Shown here piece by piece: positions 32,066-45,900 of a stretch of 64,000 nt of DNA (its first letter is position 1; each line of letters begins with the position of its first letter). Source of the DNA: Mermis nigrescens (Eukaryota > Nematoda > Enoplea > Mermithida > Mermithidae). The stretch lies in assembly GCA_036768485.1 (NCBI GenBank), contig JAVLUZ010000655.1:496001-560000 (forward strand), written 5' to 3'. The notes beneath the pieces were generated by a model. It had not been told where the DNA came from. It saw nothing but the letters and a program-made list of their open reading frames with translations, and searched no databases. A program made the translations under genes and the position numbers.

Positions 32066-32624
32066 TCAACTACTGGGTGAAATATCTACTACATTAAACG
32101 CATTTTGAACATTCAACAAAGTATCACCCGAATCTAAGAACGGTTCATTAAGGCACACGATATCATCATCACAAATTATAGGACTGTACATTGTATTTTT
32201 AAACAATTGAAGCATGGTTTTGGTAACAGTAAAGCTGCAACAATCCTCACCCTTCCAGCATAGCAAAAAACGAACACGTAATAAAGCATCAGTAGTCTTG
32301 ACATCTAAGCGATTTCTTAGTTTAGTCTTCAGCAAGTTTAATACAGAAAAAGCTCGTTCAACACTAGCATTAGAAAAAGGCAAACTTAAAGCAGACATTG
32401 CAAATGAGGTAATGTTTTGAAAGCGCGGAAGAACACCATTGCTATTGTCATCTACAATGACTTCGGCCCAAAACAGAGCCGGATCATTTTGCAGTGCTGA
32501 CTTCCATTCATTCTTCACAAGCACGTTGTATTCAGATATGGCCTTATCGAGATCAATATCAGTTAAAGCTGGAGGTAGGGCATTTAGAAGCTGCCTAAGT
32601 TGTGTTATAATAAAATCGGTTATA
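32066..32624 (-). pseudogene. hAT transposase C-terminal dimerisation domain
   Basis: The frame reads LRQLLNALPPALTDIDLDKA, then VLPRFQNITSFAMSALSLP, then FSNASVERAFSVLNLLKTKLRNRL, then LLRVRF. The SNASVERAFS and KLRNRL blocks are the signature of the hAT C-terminal dimerisation domain. It is separated from the N-terminal part by an out-of-frame junction of about 60 bp, so no full protein can be made. Confidence 0.85.
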
Positions 32625-32679
32625 CTTAAATAAAAGGGCCACCCTGTATTTTTGAAGATGTAGGTAAGTATGATTGCGC

Positions 32680-33101
32680 CTATTCACCTTTATATTTCCA
32701 ACAACCGAATCATTTGGCAATAACCGCTTCAACATTTCGCTGAGATGATCAATAGTGAGTATAGAGGAATGTTCAACGATAAATACTGCTAAGTTCAATT
32801 CAGCTTTCTTAACTACTTCAGCAGAGCTCTGCTCTTTTCGATGTGTAAATCCAGTAGAACTCGTCAATGAATGTGTTTGTTGGCAACTTTCAAAGTCACT
32901 AACAGCTTTAATGTGCTTGACCGACTTAATATGTACAACAAGAGCATCGTGTTTTGGGCGTAGATTAGCAGAACATACTTTACAGTGAGCAGAACCATCT
33001 TTGCCTTCTATTAGCCACGATTTGAAAATTGGTTCCCGAAGCCAAGATTTGACAAATGTATGAGATCCGGATTTGCGTTTCTTTTTAACCGATGATGGCA
33101 T
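32680..33101 (-). pseudogene. hAT transposase N-terminal part with BED-type zinc finger
   Basis: It starts at the ATG at 33101. Residues 20-65 include FKSWLIEGKDGSAHCKVCSA and LVVHIKSVKHIKAV, a Cys-x2-Cys...His-x5-His arrangement typical of BED DNA-binding fingers. After about 140 residues (MLKRLLPNDSVVGNIK) the similarity to transposase stops and the frame runs into unrelated sequence at 32680-32625. The catalytic RNase-H-like core is deleted. Confidence 0.75.
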
Positions 33102-33177
33102 AGTTGAGTCCTTAAAAGCGGCAATCAGTTAACGTGTGTAGGAAACCAATAGCAAGTGACAACGTACACCATCAGAC

Positions 33178-33438
33178 GGCATCACTTATCCGCCCCCCGG
33201 GGGCGGATAATTTTTTGTTATTCGCCCCCCGGGGGCAATAATTTTTTATTATTCGCCCCCGTAATGGTAAATATATGGAAACTTTTATCTAATAAATGGT
33301 TCTCACCGATTTTCTTAAAAACACTCATTTCTGATAGGTTCGGGGACGGTGAGTCCGGGGGCGAATAATAAAAATTATTCGCCCCCGGGGGGCGGATAAT
33401 AAAAATTATCCGCCCCCGGGGGGCGGATAAGTGATGCC
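33178..33438. mobile_element. 261-bp palindromic MITE with perfect 9-bp duplication
   Basis: The inverted ends GGCATCACTTATCCGCC...and...GGCGGATAAGTGATGCC extend about 85 bp into each side, with two GGGGGCGRATAAT units per arm. CCATCAGAC flanks it on both sides (33169-33177, 33439-33447). A 9-bp duplication with long inverted ends suggests a Mutator-like origin. It sits 77 bp upstream of the transposase ATG in the hAT element. Confidence 0.9.
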
Positions 33439-33887
33439 CCATCAGACTAAGCAGACACGAATGACACGACATAAGGAGTGGTTTGATTTGATTAATGTGT
33501 TGTGTTGTGAAGATACATGAACGAAATGGGAAGGAAATTGGGTGTGGGGGATGAATGAAGGAAACCTGGGCTGGGTGGGTGGGTGCCGGGCCGGAAGGGC
33601 GAACTCGAGTCCACAGTCCTTGCTGGTTTGTTGTTCTTTTGTAAATTGTTGTAATTTTTGTTTTGTGCCTTCTTCTTACAGTAAGTAGACATAAACAATA
33701 ATACGCAGCATAGCAACAACCTTCCTTATTCAGAAAAATTTTATGATCGGCCAAATTCGGCCAAACTGTTAAAAAAATCGGCCATCAAAATCGGCCAAGA
33801 CTTTCAACCGGCCAAAATCGGACATCAAGCCTGAAAATCGGCCAATTTTGGCCGATTTTCGGCCAACCTGGCAACACTGGAACGCAC

Positions 33888-34536
33888 GTTAAACAAAGTT
33901 GCGCACAGTAAATCTACAAATTATTAAAACACACAAAAAGCTGAACTTCCTTATATGTCAAAATTTTTTTACACTCGATTTAATATATGTCTATACGAGT
34001 CACTATAGTCTACACCACGAAACCTCGTGCATGCATTACAATATTTGAAATAATGTAAACTGATTACATAAGCATTTTAAATTGAATCGACAGTCCTGAT
34101 ATTGCGCACAGCGATTGATCAGCAGATAGTTTTTCTCAGAGGATGATTGATGTTCAAGCACAAGGTTTCTTGAAACAGACTAGAAAGTCTATTTTTTCAA
34201 ATTAAAGTGCTTGAATACGATCGGTAAACCCAGTTCCTCGTTATTGGAATACTTTACTTCTTCTCCGAACGACCAGCGACTTATTGAAGAATTCACTGCC
34301 TGCTTCATCTTAGCAAGTAAAAAATCGGATGTTATAGTAATAAAAATGTGTTTTTTGAGTGAAACATACACTAATAGGTTTAAAAACTATAATTCATCCA
34401 GAATCTCTTGTTGGGGCTGCATATACATTTACATAGTGTGCAATGTACATACGACGACGTCTTCCACGGATGTTCGCCATTACGCCCATCTTATGTGAGC
34501 CTCTTGCATTTATAATCTGTTCCACACAAGCTCGGT
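33888..34536. other. AT-rich non-coding sequence
   Basis: No gene, RNA or repeat family is recognised. A 95-residue open frame at 34211 shows no domain. Confidence 0.4.
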
Positions 34537-34990
34537 CATAAATTTTTTAACTGTCGATGAATTTTTCAGAATTTATGCACGAAGTTATGTGAAACAGGCT
34601 GTTTCTGTTTAATATTCTCTACCGCAACTTAATAGTATGTTTCATTTAACTTAGCGGTTTTCTCTTGAATTTAATCAGCAAGAATCAGGCTACAAAAGTG
34701 GTTTACAATTTAGATGCATTAATGCGATTTTACAATGACAAACATCTCCCCATAACTCAGTATACTGTAGAATATCAAAACTATGGCGTCAGTTGAAAAC
34801 ACTTTTGTAGGCACTTAAAATTTTTAAAAAACCTCAAAGTTAAATGAAACAGACTACAGTCTGTTAATGAAACAGACTATAGTCTGTTTCATATAACTTT
34901 GTGCATAAATTCTAAGAATTTTCATCGACAGTAAGCCGATAGTTACGATAATAATAATTTTAAAGTTAAATGAAACAGACTATCTATAAT
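34537..34990. repeat. Fold-back repeat with GAAACAGAC motifs
   Basis: ACTGTCGATGAATTTTTCAGAATTTATGCAC at 34548 is repeated inverted at 34895-34932 (GTGCATAAATTCTAAGAATT...ATCGACAGT). A perfect 24-bp palindrome with TGAAACAGACTA half-sites lies at 34868-34891. A related copy is at 37690-38120. Confidence 0.65.
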
Positions 34991-35005
34991 ATTAATTTCG
35001 AGTTG

Positions 35006-36300
<1,295 letters not shown>

Positions 36301-36304
36301 TCTG

Positions 36305-36855
36305 ACAATGCACAGCATGGCCGATCTGGAGGGTCAGCCGGTCTGAGGGGGTCAAAAATAGAGCTTCTTGGGCCAAAATGACCTAAAAAATTGGCCTGAA
36401 CGCTAAAATAGCGCAAAAACTACATTATTACCATACCTGGGCGTGGGGGTATGGGGGGTATTCACCCATAGAAGGCAAAATACCCAAACAAGAAATGGCA
36501 AATACCCCCTCCCCAGAATTTCACTTTTTAAAATTTCTATTTTTTTGGGGTTTTTTATGCCAATCGATAGAAATCGACGAGAAACGTTCAAAAATGATGT
36601 TTTTTCCGCCATAGCACTATTTTTAAGGCCAATATTTGACTTTGAAAGGATTTTGCATCCCCCCAGACCTTTGAAGCCGCTCACCTATGGTTATTACTCA
36701 GTTTCTGGTCAATTTGGAGAACTATTGAAGAAGATTTTCAGTTTTCATCCATTTTTGGACTCCATTTTGCTTCATTTTCCCGACAAAATTTTCCATTTTC
36801 CCATTCTGGGGTGGGGTTGGGACCCCCTCCTAACCCCCCATGTGCATGTCTGTAT
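36305..36855 (+). repeat. Family B repeat interrupted by a family A MITE
   Basis: The left half is 36305-36431 (GCACAGCATGGCCGATCTGG, CAAAATGACCTAAAAAATTGG). The right half is 36690-36855 (CAGTTTCTGGTCAATTTGGAG, TTGCTTCATTTTCCCGACAAAAT, CATGTGCATGTCTG). Removing the insert restores the order seen in uninterrupted copies. Confidence 0.75.
36432..36689 (-). mobile_element. Family A MITE, copy 6, inside family B
   Basis: It starts CATACCTGGGCG and ends GCTCACCTATG. The flanks ATTATTAC and GTTATTAC agree at seven of eight positions. It is 258 bp. Confidence 0.85.
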
Positions 36856-36859
36856 TATA

Positions 36860-38587
36860 AATACCTTAATCGGTAATTATAATTCGAAAAAATCTTAAAA
36901 TCTATGTACGCATAAAATAAAATGAAAGAGAATATATAAGGCTTCGTGTCACAGACAAAAATATAAAAACCGCTCGCCGATCCATTTCAGAGTCATTCAA
37001 TTTTTTATACTAATTAATTACTGGTTGAGATATTATTTGTTTACAAACACTCTAGCAGATGGGGCAGCGAAGCGCCCCATTTGCTAGTACATAGTTAAGT
37101 GATTGTCTGCGTAATTATTATTTCATGTTCTTGGAAAAGAAAGTCCCAAAATTAGCCAAAAATACATTGAGGAAATTATTTAGCTGTAACTGACGTTCAC
37201 CGTTTGTTGAGTATTTCATAGTCCAGCGTAATTGTATTTTATTCATCAGTGCTACCTATACACAACCTCTTATTTTTCATTATTTCCCCAATCATTTTGG
37301 AACCAAACGTCTTCCGTATTTTCTACCTAAAACAATCTGAATTCATTGAAATGAATTTCTCAATCCTTGAGATTAGGTGGAGGACTGATACCAATTGTTG
37401 AAGTATTTGAGCTTTTTAGGTACAAAGCTCGGACTAGCCGGCAGTGCAATCCAGCTTGTGTTTTAGGTAGGTACGGACGGACAAATCCCTTTGGAAGGGC
37501 TACGCCCGATTTTTCTTTACGTCCAGCGAGCGCATCCCCCGGGTGCCCGCGCAGTAGATCATATAGCCTCCCCCTTTCGCCGACCAACTCCCACAGAGCA
37601 TTCGATCTTAAAATTTTGACAATAGGAAAATGTGTATTTAACAAAATACTTGGCAATTCGTAGATAAGTATAAAGTTTGACTGCAATCAAGCCTGGTTTA
37701 AACTATAGTCTGTTCTATCCAAACGGCGCATTTTCGCTTCACGACTTATTACTGTAGCAGAATATTTCACGGGTTAGGTTGTTGCGGCAGTCCATTATAG
37801 TTTGTTTCACAGAAGCTTGTGCATAAATTTTGAAAATTTTTTCGAAAGTTAACCGACGGATTACGATAATTATATATCAAATCAATGCCATAATCGCAAT
37901 CTGTCGGCTTATTATCCGACATAGATTTTAAAATTGAAGCTCAAACTTGTGCGAAACAGATTATACAGGCTTTCAATGTTAAGCAACGAACATTCAACAG
38001 CAATACGACGAGTTTAAAGCAGCCAACTATTATAAGAGCTTAAAAGATGCCATTTGTGCAGTAAAAATCTATTAAAATAATAAGATTTTAGCAAAAAATG
38101 GGCCGTTTGTAATGGAACAGACTATAGAAAAGATACCACGGCATATTCAAGGTGATATCGCTAAAACTTTTAGCACAATAAGACAGAAAGTTTACTGATG
38201 AACTTTGTAGCGTATAAGTAAAAATAACCTAAAAATTATACTTACACACTTAATTTGAAGCCAACACCGGAAGCGCTGAAAATCGATTTTCATGCGCAGT
38301 TTCGTGAAGCAGCCTAAGTATCCGAAGAAACTATAGACCTGATTAAACGTCCATCCAATTGTACTATTGCATATCACACCACCAATATCATAAATCAAAA
38401 TATCTATTGTACATACATATTAGCACTAAACATGCCAATAAATATTTGCATAATTACATCACAATAAACGCGATAAAGCGCCTAAATTCCGTTTGCATGA
38501 ATTATTTTACAGAATGCTGCGTTCGTTCGATTCTACATAATTCGCGTTTTGGGCCTTTTTTCATTTTTTTATAAAGTTTTTTGTCGA
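36860..38587. other. Non-coding sequence downstream of the F-box/LRR gene
   Basis: It includes a GGGGCAGCGAAGCGCCCC stem-loop near 37063, a GC-rich block at 37420-37610 and a relative of the 34.5-kb fold-back repeat at 37690-38120. No clear polyadenylation signal for the gene was identified. Confidence 0.4.
37396..37630 (-). other. GC-rich open stretch of unknown origin
   Basis: The minus-strand frame includes SNALWELVGERGRLYDLL, GDALAGRKEKSGVALP and KGFVRPYLPKTQAGLHC, in a composition unlike the AT-rich surroundings. No splice sites or domain were recognised. It could be a transposon or foreign fragment. Confidence 0.3.
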
Positions 38588-39098
38588 TTATTGATCGTTG
38601 CACGGGAAAAACGCATTGACGATTTTTTCGACGCATTGATTTTTCAGCAATCGATCCGTCTCCGGGCTGATCTGATCAGATGCGACGCCGCAGACGCGCA
38701 AATTTGGGCACCGACGCACCAACGCCGAAACGGCACGGTCGCCCGCGTTCGTCCCAAACAGCATGATCTCTTCGAGCGACGAGGCGCACGCGACGGCGAC
38801 GGCAACGACGCCGTCGTCGCCGACGCCCGGACATAGCGACGCGTCGAGCGTTCGCAGCGAATCGCCGGCGGCGCGGGCGATTTGGCTCAGCGCCAAATCG
38901 TCCAGCGTTTGGCAATAGGCCAAATCGAGCGTTTTCAAATTCGGGCAGTTTTCGCCCATGGCCAAGAGGACGCTTTGGCTAAGGTGCTCGAGACCCAAAT
39001 GCAAGTGGCGCATTTTTAAAGCCCTTTTCCGATCGCGAAACAACGGGAGTAATTGATCGCCGTTAGAGACGGCTAATTGGAGCTGAGCCCCTTGCGAC
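38588..39098 (-). CDS. F-box/LRR gene exon 5 (terminal)
   Basis: The acceptor is GGTTCCATCTTAG and the exon runs 511 bp to TAA. It encodes cysteine-type LRRs (NLKTLDLAYCQTLDDLAL, SLRTLDASLCPGVGDDGV, NLRVCGVASDQISPET) and ends FFPCNDQ. It is strikingly GC-rich with many CG dinucleotides. I saw no clear polyadenylation signal just downstream. Confidence 0.82.
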
Positions 39099-39914
39099 CT
39101 AAGATGGAACCGATACGTAATCTAAAGCACCATCCATACATGTAACGCGGGAGAGAAATCTCCCACTCAAAGTCGGTCGTCACCCCAATCCCTAAAAGTC
39201 AGAAATATTTTAACCCCTCCCTAATTTTCGGCAAAAAAGTTGCGCTGTTTGGTCATTTTTAGGTGTTTTTTTCGATTTTTGGCTAAACATTTAGGTTCTT
39301 TACCCATCTTGAACATTACTATTCAAGGGCAGCAACCAAATTCTGGAGAGGTCCGATGGGGCAAGATGACCGGAAATAGCACCAGAAATTCGATTGTGGG
39401 AGGTTTATCGATTTTTGAGGGCTTTTCAAATGCTGGGGCCAGACCCCCGAGTCCACATGTGGACCCCAAGCAAAGCAGATATATGTAGAGGGAGTAAGGG
39501 GATGACAGGGGCCAGTCATACGCGCTTTTGTGGAGAGTTGAGCGAACATCCAAAAAAATGGCTGCCGCTAAAGGGTGCTGCTACCCCCGCTCACCCAGAA
39601 TGTCCAATATTCTAGAAAACCTAGGAAAATTCTGCCGTTCAAAAGCCATAAAAATAACATTCAAAAGAACATTGGAGATAACTGACCCTCCCTGTTTTCC
39701 CATGCTATAGTACATGTGACCACACGTAGGCGTGGGAGGGTATGCAACCCCCAGAAAGCCAAATACCCTACCAGAATTCAATCTTTGAAATTTTTTAAAT
39801 TTTTTTCGTTATTTTTTGATGCCAATAGATCCTGCTCGATGTGAAACGTCTAAAAATGGTCTTTTCCGCCATACCACCATTCTTAAGACCGTTTTTTGAT
39901 CTTTAGAAATTCTT

Positions 39915-39964
<50 letters not shown>

Positions 39965-42900
39965 GCGCGGCACACATACACCAGAATTTTGGTGCTACCC
40001 ACCTGTACATTTGACGTGTTTTTTTCAAATGAAGACCGTTAGATGCACATTAAGGCCGATCTGGGGTAAGCCGATCAAAGGTCATTTAATGAGCTTTTTT
40101 GGGCCAAAAGACCTCAAAAACTGATATAAATGTTAAAATTGTGCAAAAACTACTTTGTTTCACAGTTTCTGGTCGATTTCAAGCGTTTTTGAAGAAAATT
40201 ATCATTGGCCTTAAATTTACCATCTTTTCCCTGCCCCCACTTGCACGTCTGGTGCTGACCTCATAACGCTCAACTCTTTTAAATTCGGACAATAGTCGCA
40301 CAACAGGGTCGAAACGCGCCGAAAATTCGTAGCCAAAATATTGGTCAACGACACGATTGACGCGCCCAGTCGGTCGAACAGGGCCAAAAAACCCGATTCG
40401 TCGGCTACGGCGAATTCGTCGACGAAATTTACGTAAAATTTTCGTAGGCGGGACGCCTTTGATCTCACCGCCTCGTAATGATCGACGCTTTCGTAGCCGT
40501 TTATCGACATTTTCAATTTTTCCAAATTTGGCGGCAAAATTAGAGGCATTTGAAAAACGTGGCCCTCCAAGCACAGAGTTCGGAGAATTTGAGATTCCAG
40601 GATAATTTGCCTTTTGGATAATTATTGTAATGCTAATTAATTTAAATTAAACACGTAGGAAGGGTCCATTTCAGATTAATCATTTAATTTATAAGTAGAT
40701 TTCGTTTTAATTTGAATAGACATTTTTAATTTCGAAAAATTTTGAAAATTTAGATTTAAAAAATCTTCTTAAATAAATTTATTATTTTATTTAAATTTTG
40801 GCGCGCAGCGCTTAGCCGGATCGTTTAAATGTAAAGCGCTTTACAGTATAGAATACCCGTTGAAAACTTCATATTAAAATCGTCAGAAACACAAACAACA
40901 AAATTAAAAACATTAATGATTGAAAGTAGCAGCATTAATGCAACCTTAGTCACATCGGAAATCAGAAGAGTGGATCTGACTTGTTTGATTTTTCTGCGAT
41001 AAATTGTGAAAGTATTATATTTGCGTAGAGTCATAGGTTGCGCGTTAGCGCTACCTATAATATACTTGGGTACCCCAACATAAGTCTACCCCCTACAGCT
41101 GTAACCCGACACTGCTTGATTGTGCGGTTTTTTTAAAAATAGATAAAAAAATTCGCTGCCGGTGTTTTTTAGTTTAAAAAAATATATTGTGTGAAAGAGC
41201 GTGTGAAGTTTTCGGTCACGCAACTTTTCTAACTCAGTATTGCATTCTGTGTAGTCTGATTTTTTAAATGTAAACAATTGAGTGAGCTCTAAACACTTTT
41301 TCAATTTTTTTAAATAAGTCATTTACAGAGTGGCGGCAGTGTAAAGAATCTGAGGGGAAAAAACATGTTGGCCTCTTTTCTGTCTGCCAACACCTTCGGT
41401 TATGAGCACACCTGGGCGTGGGGGGTTTGGGGGTATGCACCCCCAGAAACCAAAATACCCCCCCCCCAGAAATCAAAATACCCCCAGAATTCAATTTTTG
41501 AAATTTTTTTTCGTTTTTTTCGCATTTTTTTGATGCCAATGGATAGTGCTTGATGAGAAACATCGAAAAATGGTGTTTTTATCGCCCTACCACCATGTTT
41601 AAGGCCATTTTTTGACTTTCAAAAAATCTTGCACCCCCCAGAATTTTTTTGCTGCCCACGTATGGTTATGAGTCCCAGGAAATTTTTTCCAACATAAATG
41701 TACTACGACTCAAGGGCTACCTTCGGCTTACTAGCAAGCTTTTTTACACTCAATACGCGCTTAGATCTAAGGGTTCAAACTTAACACTCTAGTGGATGGT
41801 GTAAAAACAGGTTTTGTCTCAGATTTCTCTGTCAACTTCTCCGGTTATGAGTCGAGACATATTGGATATGATAAAATCAAAGTACCTTCAAGGGCTATAA
41901 GTTGCAACAAGTCGCGTTTGAAAAAACTCAATATTGATTTATTTCTCAAGGTGTGAAGTTCGAAATCAGGGGTGTAACATGGGGTCAAAAAACACGTTTT
42001 CTCCCCTTTTTTTGCTCAATATCTCAAACATTTTTTCGAACAGAAGTTTTCCACACAAAAACGTACTACAATTTAAAGCCTACAAAACTAGTCTAAACCA
42101 AATTTCTTTACACTCAATTGGGAGTTAAGTTCAGAGTTTTGAAGTTTACATTGAACAAATACGTTTTTGTCCCTTTTTTTGTTCGCCAAATTCCTCGTTT
42201 AGCAGTCGAGATAAGCCAAATAGAATAAAAATAAAGTACTTTCTAAGGGGTACACGTCACAGCAAATTGCGTTTATTTACAGCAATTTTTAGCTTTTTCG
42301 GGAGGTGTAAAGTCCAAAATCATGAGTGTTAAACGCGTTTCTGTCTTGTTTTTTCCCTGCTTAGTGCTCCAATTATGAGTCTGGACATGATCACAAGTCT
42401 AAAAATGTACCAGGGGTCAAGTATCATACGTCAGTCGGGCGCGTTTGTTTACACTTAACTTTGGTGTAAAGTGGTTCATGTCTAGTATTTATTTATCTTC
42501 AGACCATTGTAGACACTTAATTTTTTCATAAATATTGATCGTTATATCAGAGTAATATAACAATTACGAATCCGATAAAAATCTTCTTTACACTCGTCAA
42601 ATGTGTAAAATTTACACTGAAAATTAACTTTAGTTCTAGAGCATGGCGGAAGCTTAATTTTTTCAAACTGTTCTGTGTAACGTCAGAATTACGAATCAGA
42701 CTATTAGTTTTCTCTACACCCAGTAGTTGTGTAAAGATTACACTATTCATTTCTTGTTGATGTGTAATGCTTATACTAGAAATTGATTTTACTTCCAGGG
42801 CGATTAAAAACGTGAATTTTTCTCAATGTATGTTCGTTAAGGTCAGGATTACGAATCTGACTGTATGTTTTCTTTACACCCAGTAGTTGTGTGAAGTTTT

Positions 42901-45900
42901 CACTGAAGAATAACTTCAGTTTGAGAGCGTTGCGAAAGCTTAATTTTTTTAAATCTTTCATCAAACGTCAGGATTACGAATCTGAGTGTAAGTGTTCTTT
43001 ACGCCCAGATGTTCAGAGCAATATTGTTTTCCGCGTTCTTGGACTGCTGTCATTATTGTGTCATGTTACCGTATTCTGTTTAAGGACTGATTTACTCAAA
43101 ACCTCTTAATTAAAAATAGAGTACTAGCAAAGAAAAATGTTCCGATAGAGTAAAGAGGACGAAAATAGTTGCAATTACGCATTAGTAAAGACATTAAAGC
43201 GGGGTAATAGCAAAAAGTTGCCTATGTATGCCTGCGAAAATTGTAAGAATCTACTAAAAATTAGACTTTCGCTAAAAAATGCAAAAATCGAAGTATATTT
43301 TGCAGCTTCTGAAAAAAGCGTGCCTTTACAAAACATTGTTCACTGGCTCAGGAAAAGCGATTATGAGGAAGCTTAAATGTATTTTAATAAACGATTCAGT
43401 TTCTTATCAATATCAAATTTCTCTTTCAATATCAAACCTATATTTTGTTAATTGTGAATGGCTTTATTAATGAATTATGACAAGCACACCATCTTCTTAA
43501 TTGCTGTCCGATAGCAATGTGTGTCATGCTAGCGTAAGAATGCTTAATATGTCATTTGTTGATTAGTGATCGCTTCTTTATTTCTAAGTATTAGCTCTTC
43601 GGCTTATTTATTTTTACATCGGAGGTGCAACTCCCTTCTGCAGGCCGCAGAATGTGCTTCGATTTTTTGCGTTTTTTAGCGGAAGTCTAACTTTTAGTAG
43701 ATTCTTACAACTATCACAGGCATACATAGGTAACTTCTTCCTAGTCCACTTCTTTTATGTCCTTAATGATGCGTAATTTCAAGTATATCCGTCCTTTCTG
43801 CTCCATCGGAGCATTTTTCTTAGCTAGTTATTAAATATTTTGAACAAGAACTGCCAAAAATCCGAATTTAAGCAAAAACTCACCAGATTAAGAGAAGAAA
43901 AGAGGGTTTCGGGTTCAGCAACTTAAAAAGCACTAGAGACCTCTGAATTTCATCTTATGAACTTATTCCTGTTTGCACGATTTTTCAGATTACCAGCTGA
44001 TTATGATCCGATATTTTTTTGTTTCAAAACATCATACTTAACCTTTTTAGCATTTGAAATGTTAAGACCCCAGCAAAACCCTACTAGAGTTTCAGTCTAT
44101 GTACGGTCGTCGAAATGTAACCAAATAATAGGCGTGGGGTCTGGCGTGATCTATAGCTGTATTACCAGATTACAGAAGACCCAAGAATACAGAAGATACA
44201 CGAAATTATATTTTCAAAATTTGTCCCTTTTCTGCGATTTTTTATACCAAGCGAATATTAATTTTTCGGCACTTTTTAACCTCTGAAATTCTCGGGGCCC
44301 CAGATCCCGTGGAAATACAGAAGCTGCTCGTGTATGGTTTGGTCCTCCGAATCCGAACCCCGCAGGCCCCGCAGAATTCGGTTTTTAAATAATTCTCATT
44401 TTATCCGTATTTGTACGTCAATAGATTTAGCGCGATGAGAAACGTTTTGTCCGTTTTCGTCTCTGATAATTATTGTTGTTGTTTTTTGCATTATTTATTT
44501 ATTATTTATCTTTTTAGATGTTTCAATTTTTTATCTCTTATATATTTTTCATTCTCATACTTTTCCTGAACGTCGGTTTGCATGACAAAACAGGAAAAAT
44601 GAGTCAATCGATGGCAAGTCCGGTCGACGAATTCGAGAAAGGGCGCGAAATTTCGGCCATAAAAGCAATGATTTCGTTGACAAAACGCGTAATAGCGGAC
44701 GATTTTGATCTCCAATCGTTCCAACGAGTCGGCCAACGCCCGAAACATCGTAAAACAATCGTTCAGGTCCAAAATTACGCCGTCCAAACATAATTTCGTT
44801 ATCGTCGGATTGTTGATGGCTAGGAATCTAATTATATACACGCAAAAATTTGGCTAAAAAAAGTTGATTTTGATTGAAAAAAGTCTGATGAAAATCTAGT
44901 AAAAATTGTCCAATAGGTACGATGAAAAAAATCAAAACTAACAAATATACGTTGCATTTAACGAATGTTAACAATCCAAGGCCGAAAATGAGAGGTTTGG
45001 CTGCTAAATTTTTCGTATCGATTAATTAAAGCGCAGAATAGGAATATTATTATCAGATTACTATAATTACACTATTACCGTATGTCACTACCAGACATGC
45101 GTGTGGGGGGGTTCAGGGGGATCTAGTAGATAACAGATGCGCAGCCAGCATGCCCGATCTAGGCGGGGCGATCAACCGGTCACAGGGATTAAGAATTGAA
45201 ATTTTTTGGGTCAAAATGACCTCAAAAACTGGTATAAGTACTAAACTAGCGTTAAAACTTTATCATTACACAAATTCTGACTAATCTGAAGCACTTTTGA
45301 AGAAAATGTTCAATTTCAGCTCTTCATTTTGCCTTATTTTTCTAAGAAAATTACCCATGTTTCCATTCAGGGAGAATCCCAACCACCCGTGCATATCTGG
45401 TCTAGACTCCCCAGAATAACTGAATGTGAAATTTTCCGAAAAAAATGAGGCAAAATAATGAATAAAAATTGAAACTCTTCTTTAAAAATGCTTAAAATTG
45501 ACAACAAACTGTGGAATAAAGAAGTTTTAACACTGTTTTATCATTTATAACGAACCTGTTTGCGCATGTTTAGTGCTTTGCCGCATGTCTATACCATTGC
45601 AACAGAGGTCGTTCGGACCTGCATTCAGTTGATTTGATAAACAATGATTTGTCTTTTTCTTCAATTCTGATTGATCACTTCTTTTAAAGAATAAACGGTT
45701 GCGTCATTTATTTCTCAAACTTAAGTCACAAAGGCCGCAGAATATACTTCGATTTTTGTGTTGCTTGGAGAAAGTCTTAATTTTAGCAGATTCTTATGAT
45801 TTTAGGTAACTTTTTTTCTAGTCTCTTCCTTTACGTCCTTGATGATGCGTATTTCCAAGCATATTCATCCTTTTTGTTCCATCTGAGCATTTTTCTTCGC

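Larger units (their letters stand above)
31916..33879 (-). mobile_element. Internally deleted hAT transposon (1964 bp) with perfect 8-bp duplication
   Basis: The termini CAGTGTTGCCAG and CTGGCAACACTG are perfect inverted repeats. GAACGCAC flanks the element on both sides (31908-31915, 33880-33887). Subterminal AAATCGGCCAA repeats crowd both ends (31940-32015, 33745-33862). It encodes the two ends of a hAT transposase on the minus strand and hosts a 261-bp palindromic element. Confidence 0.93.

Noticed and set aside
38549..38915. Arg/Ala-rich frames on both strands over F-box/LRR exon 5
   Set aside because: They are shadows of the real exon, which continues in frame from exon 4 and has LRR patterns.
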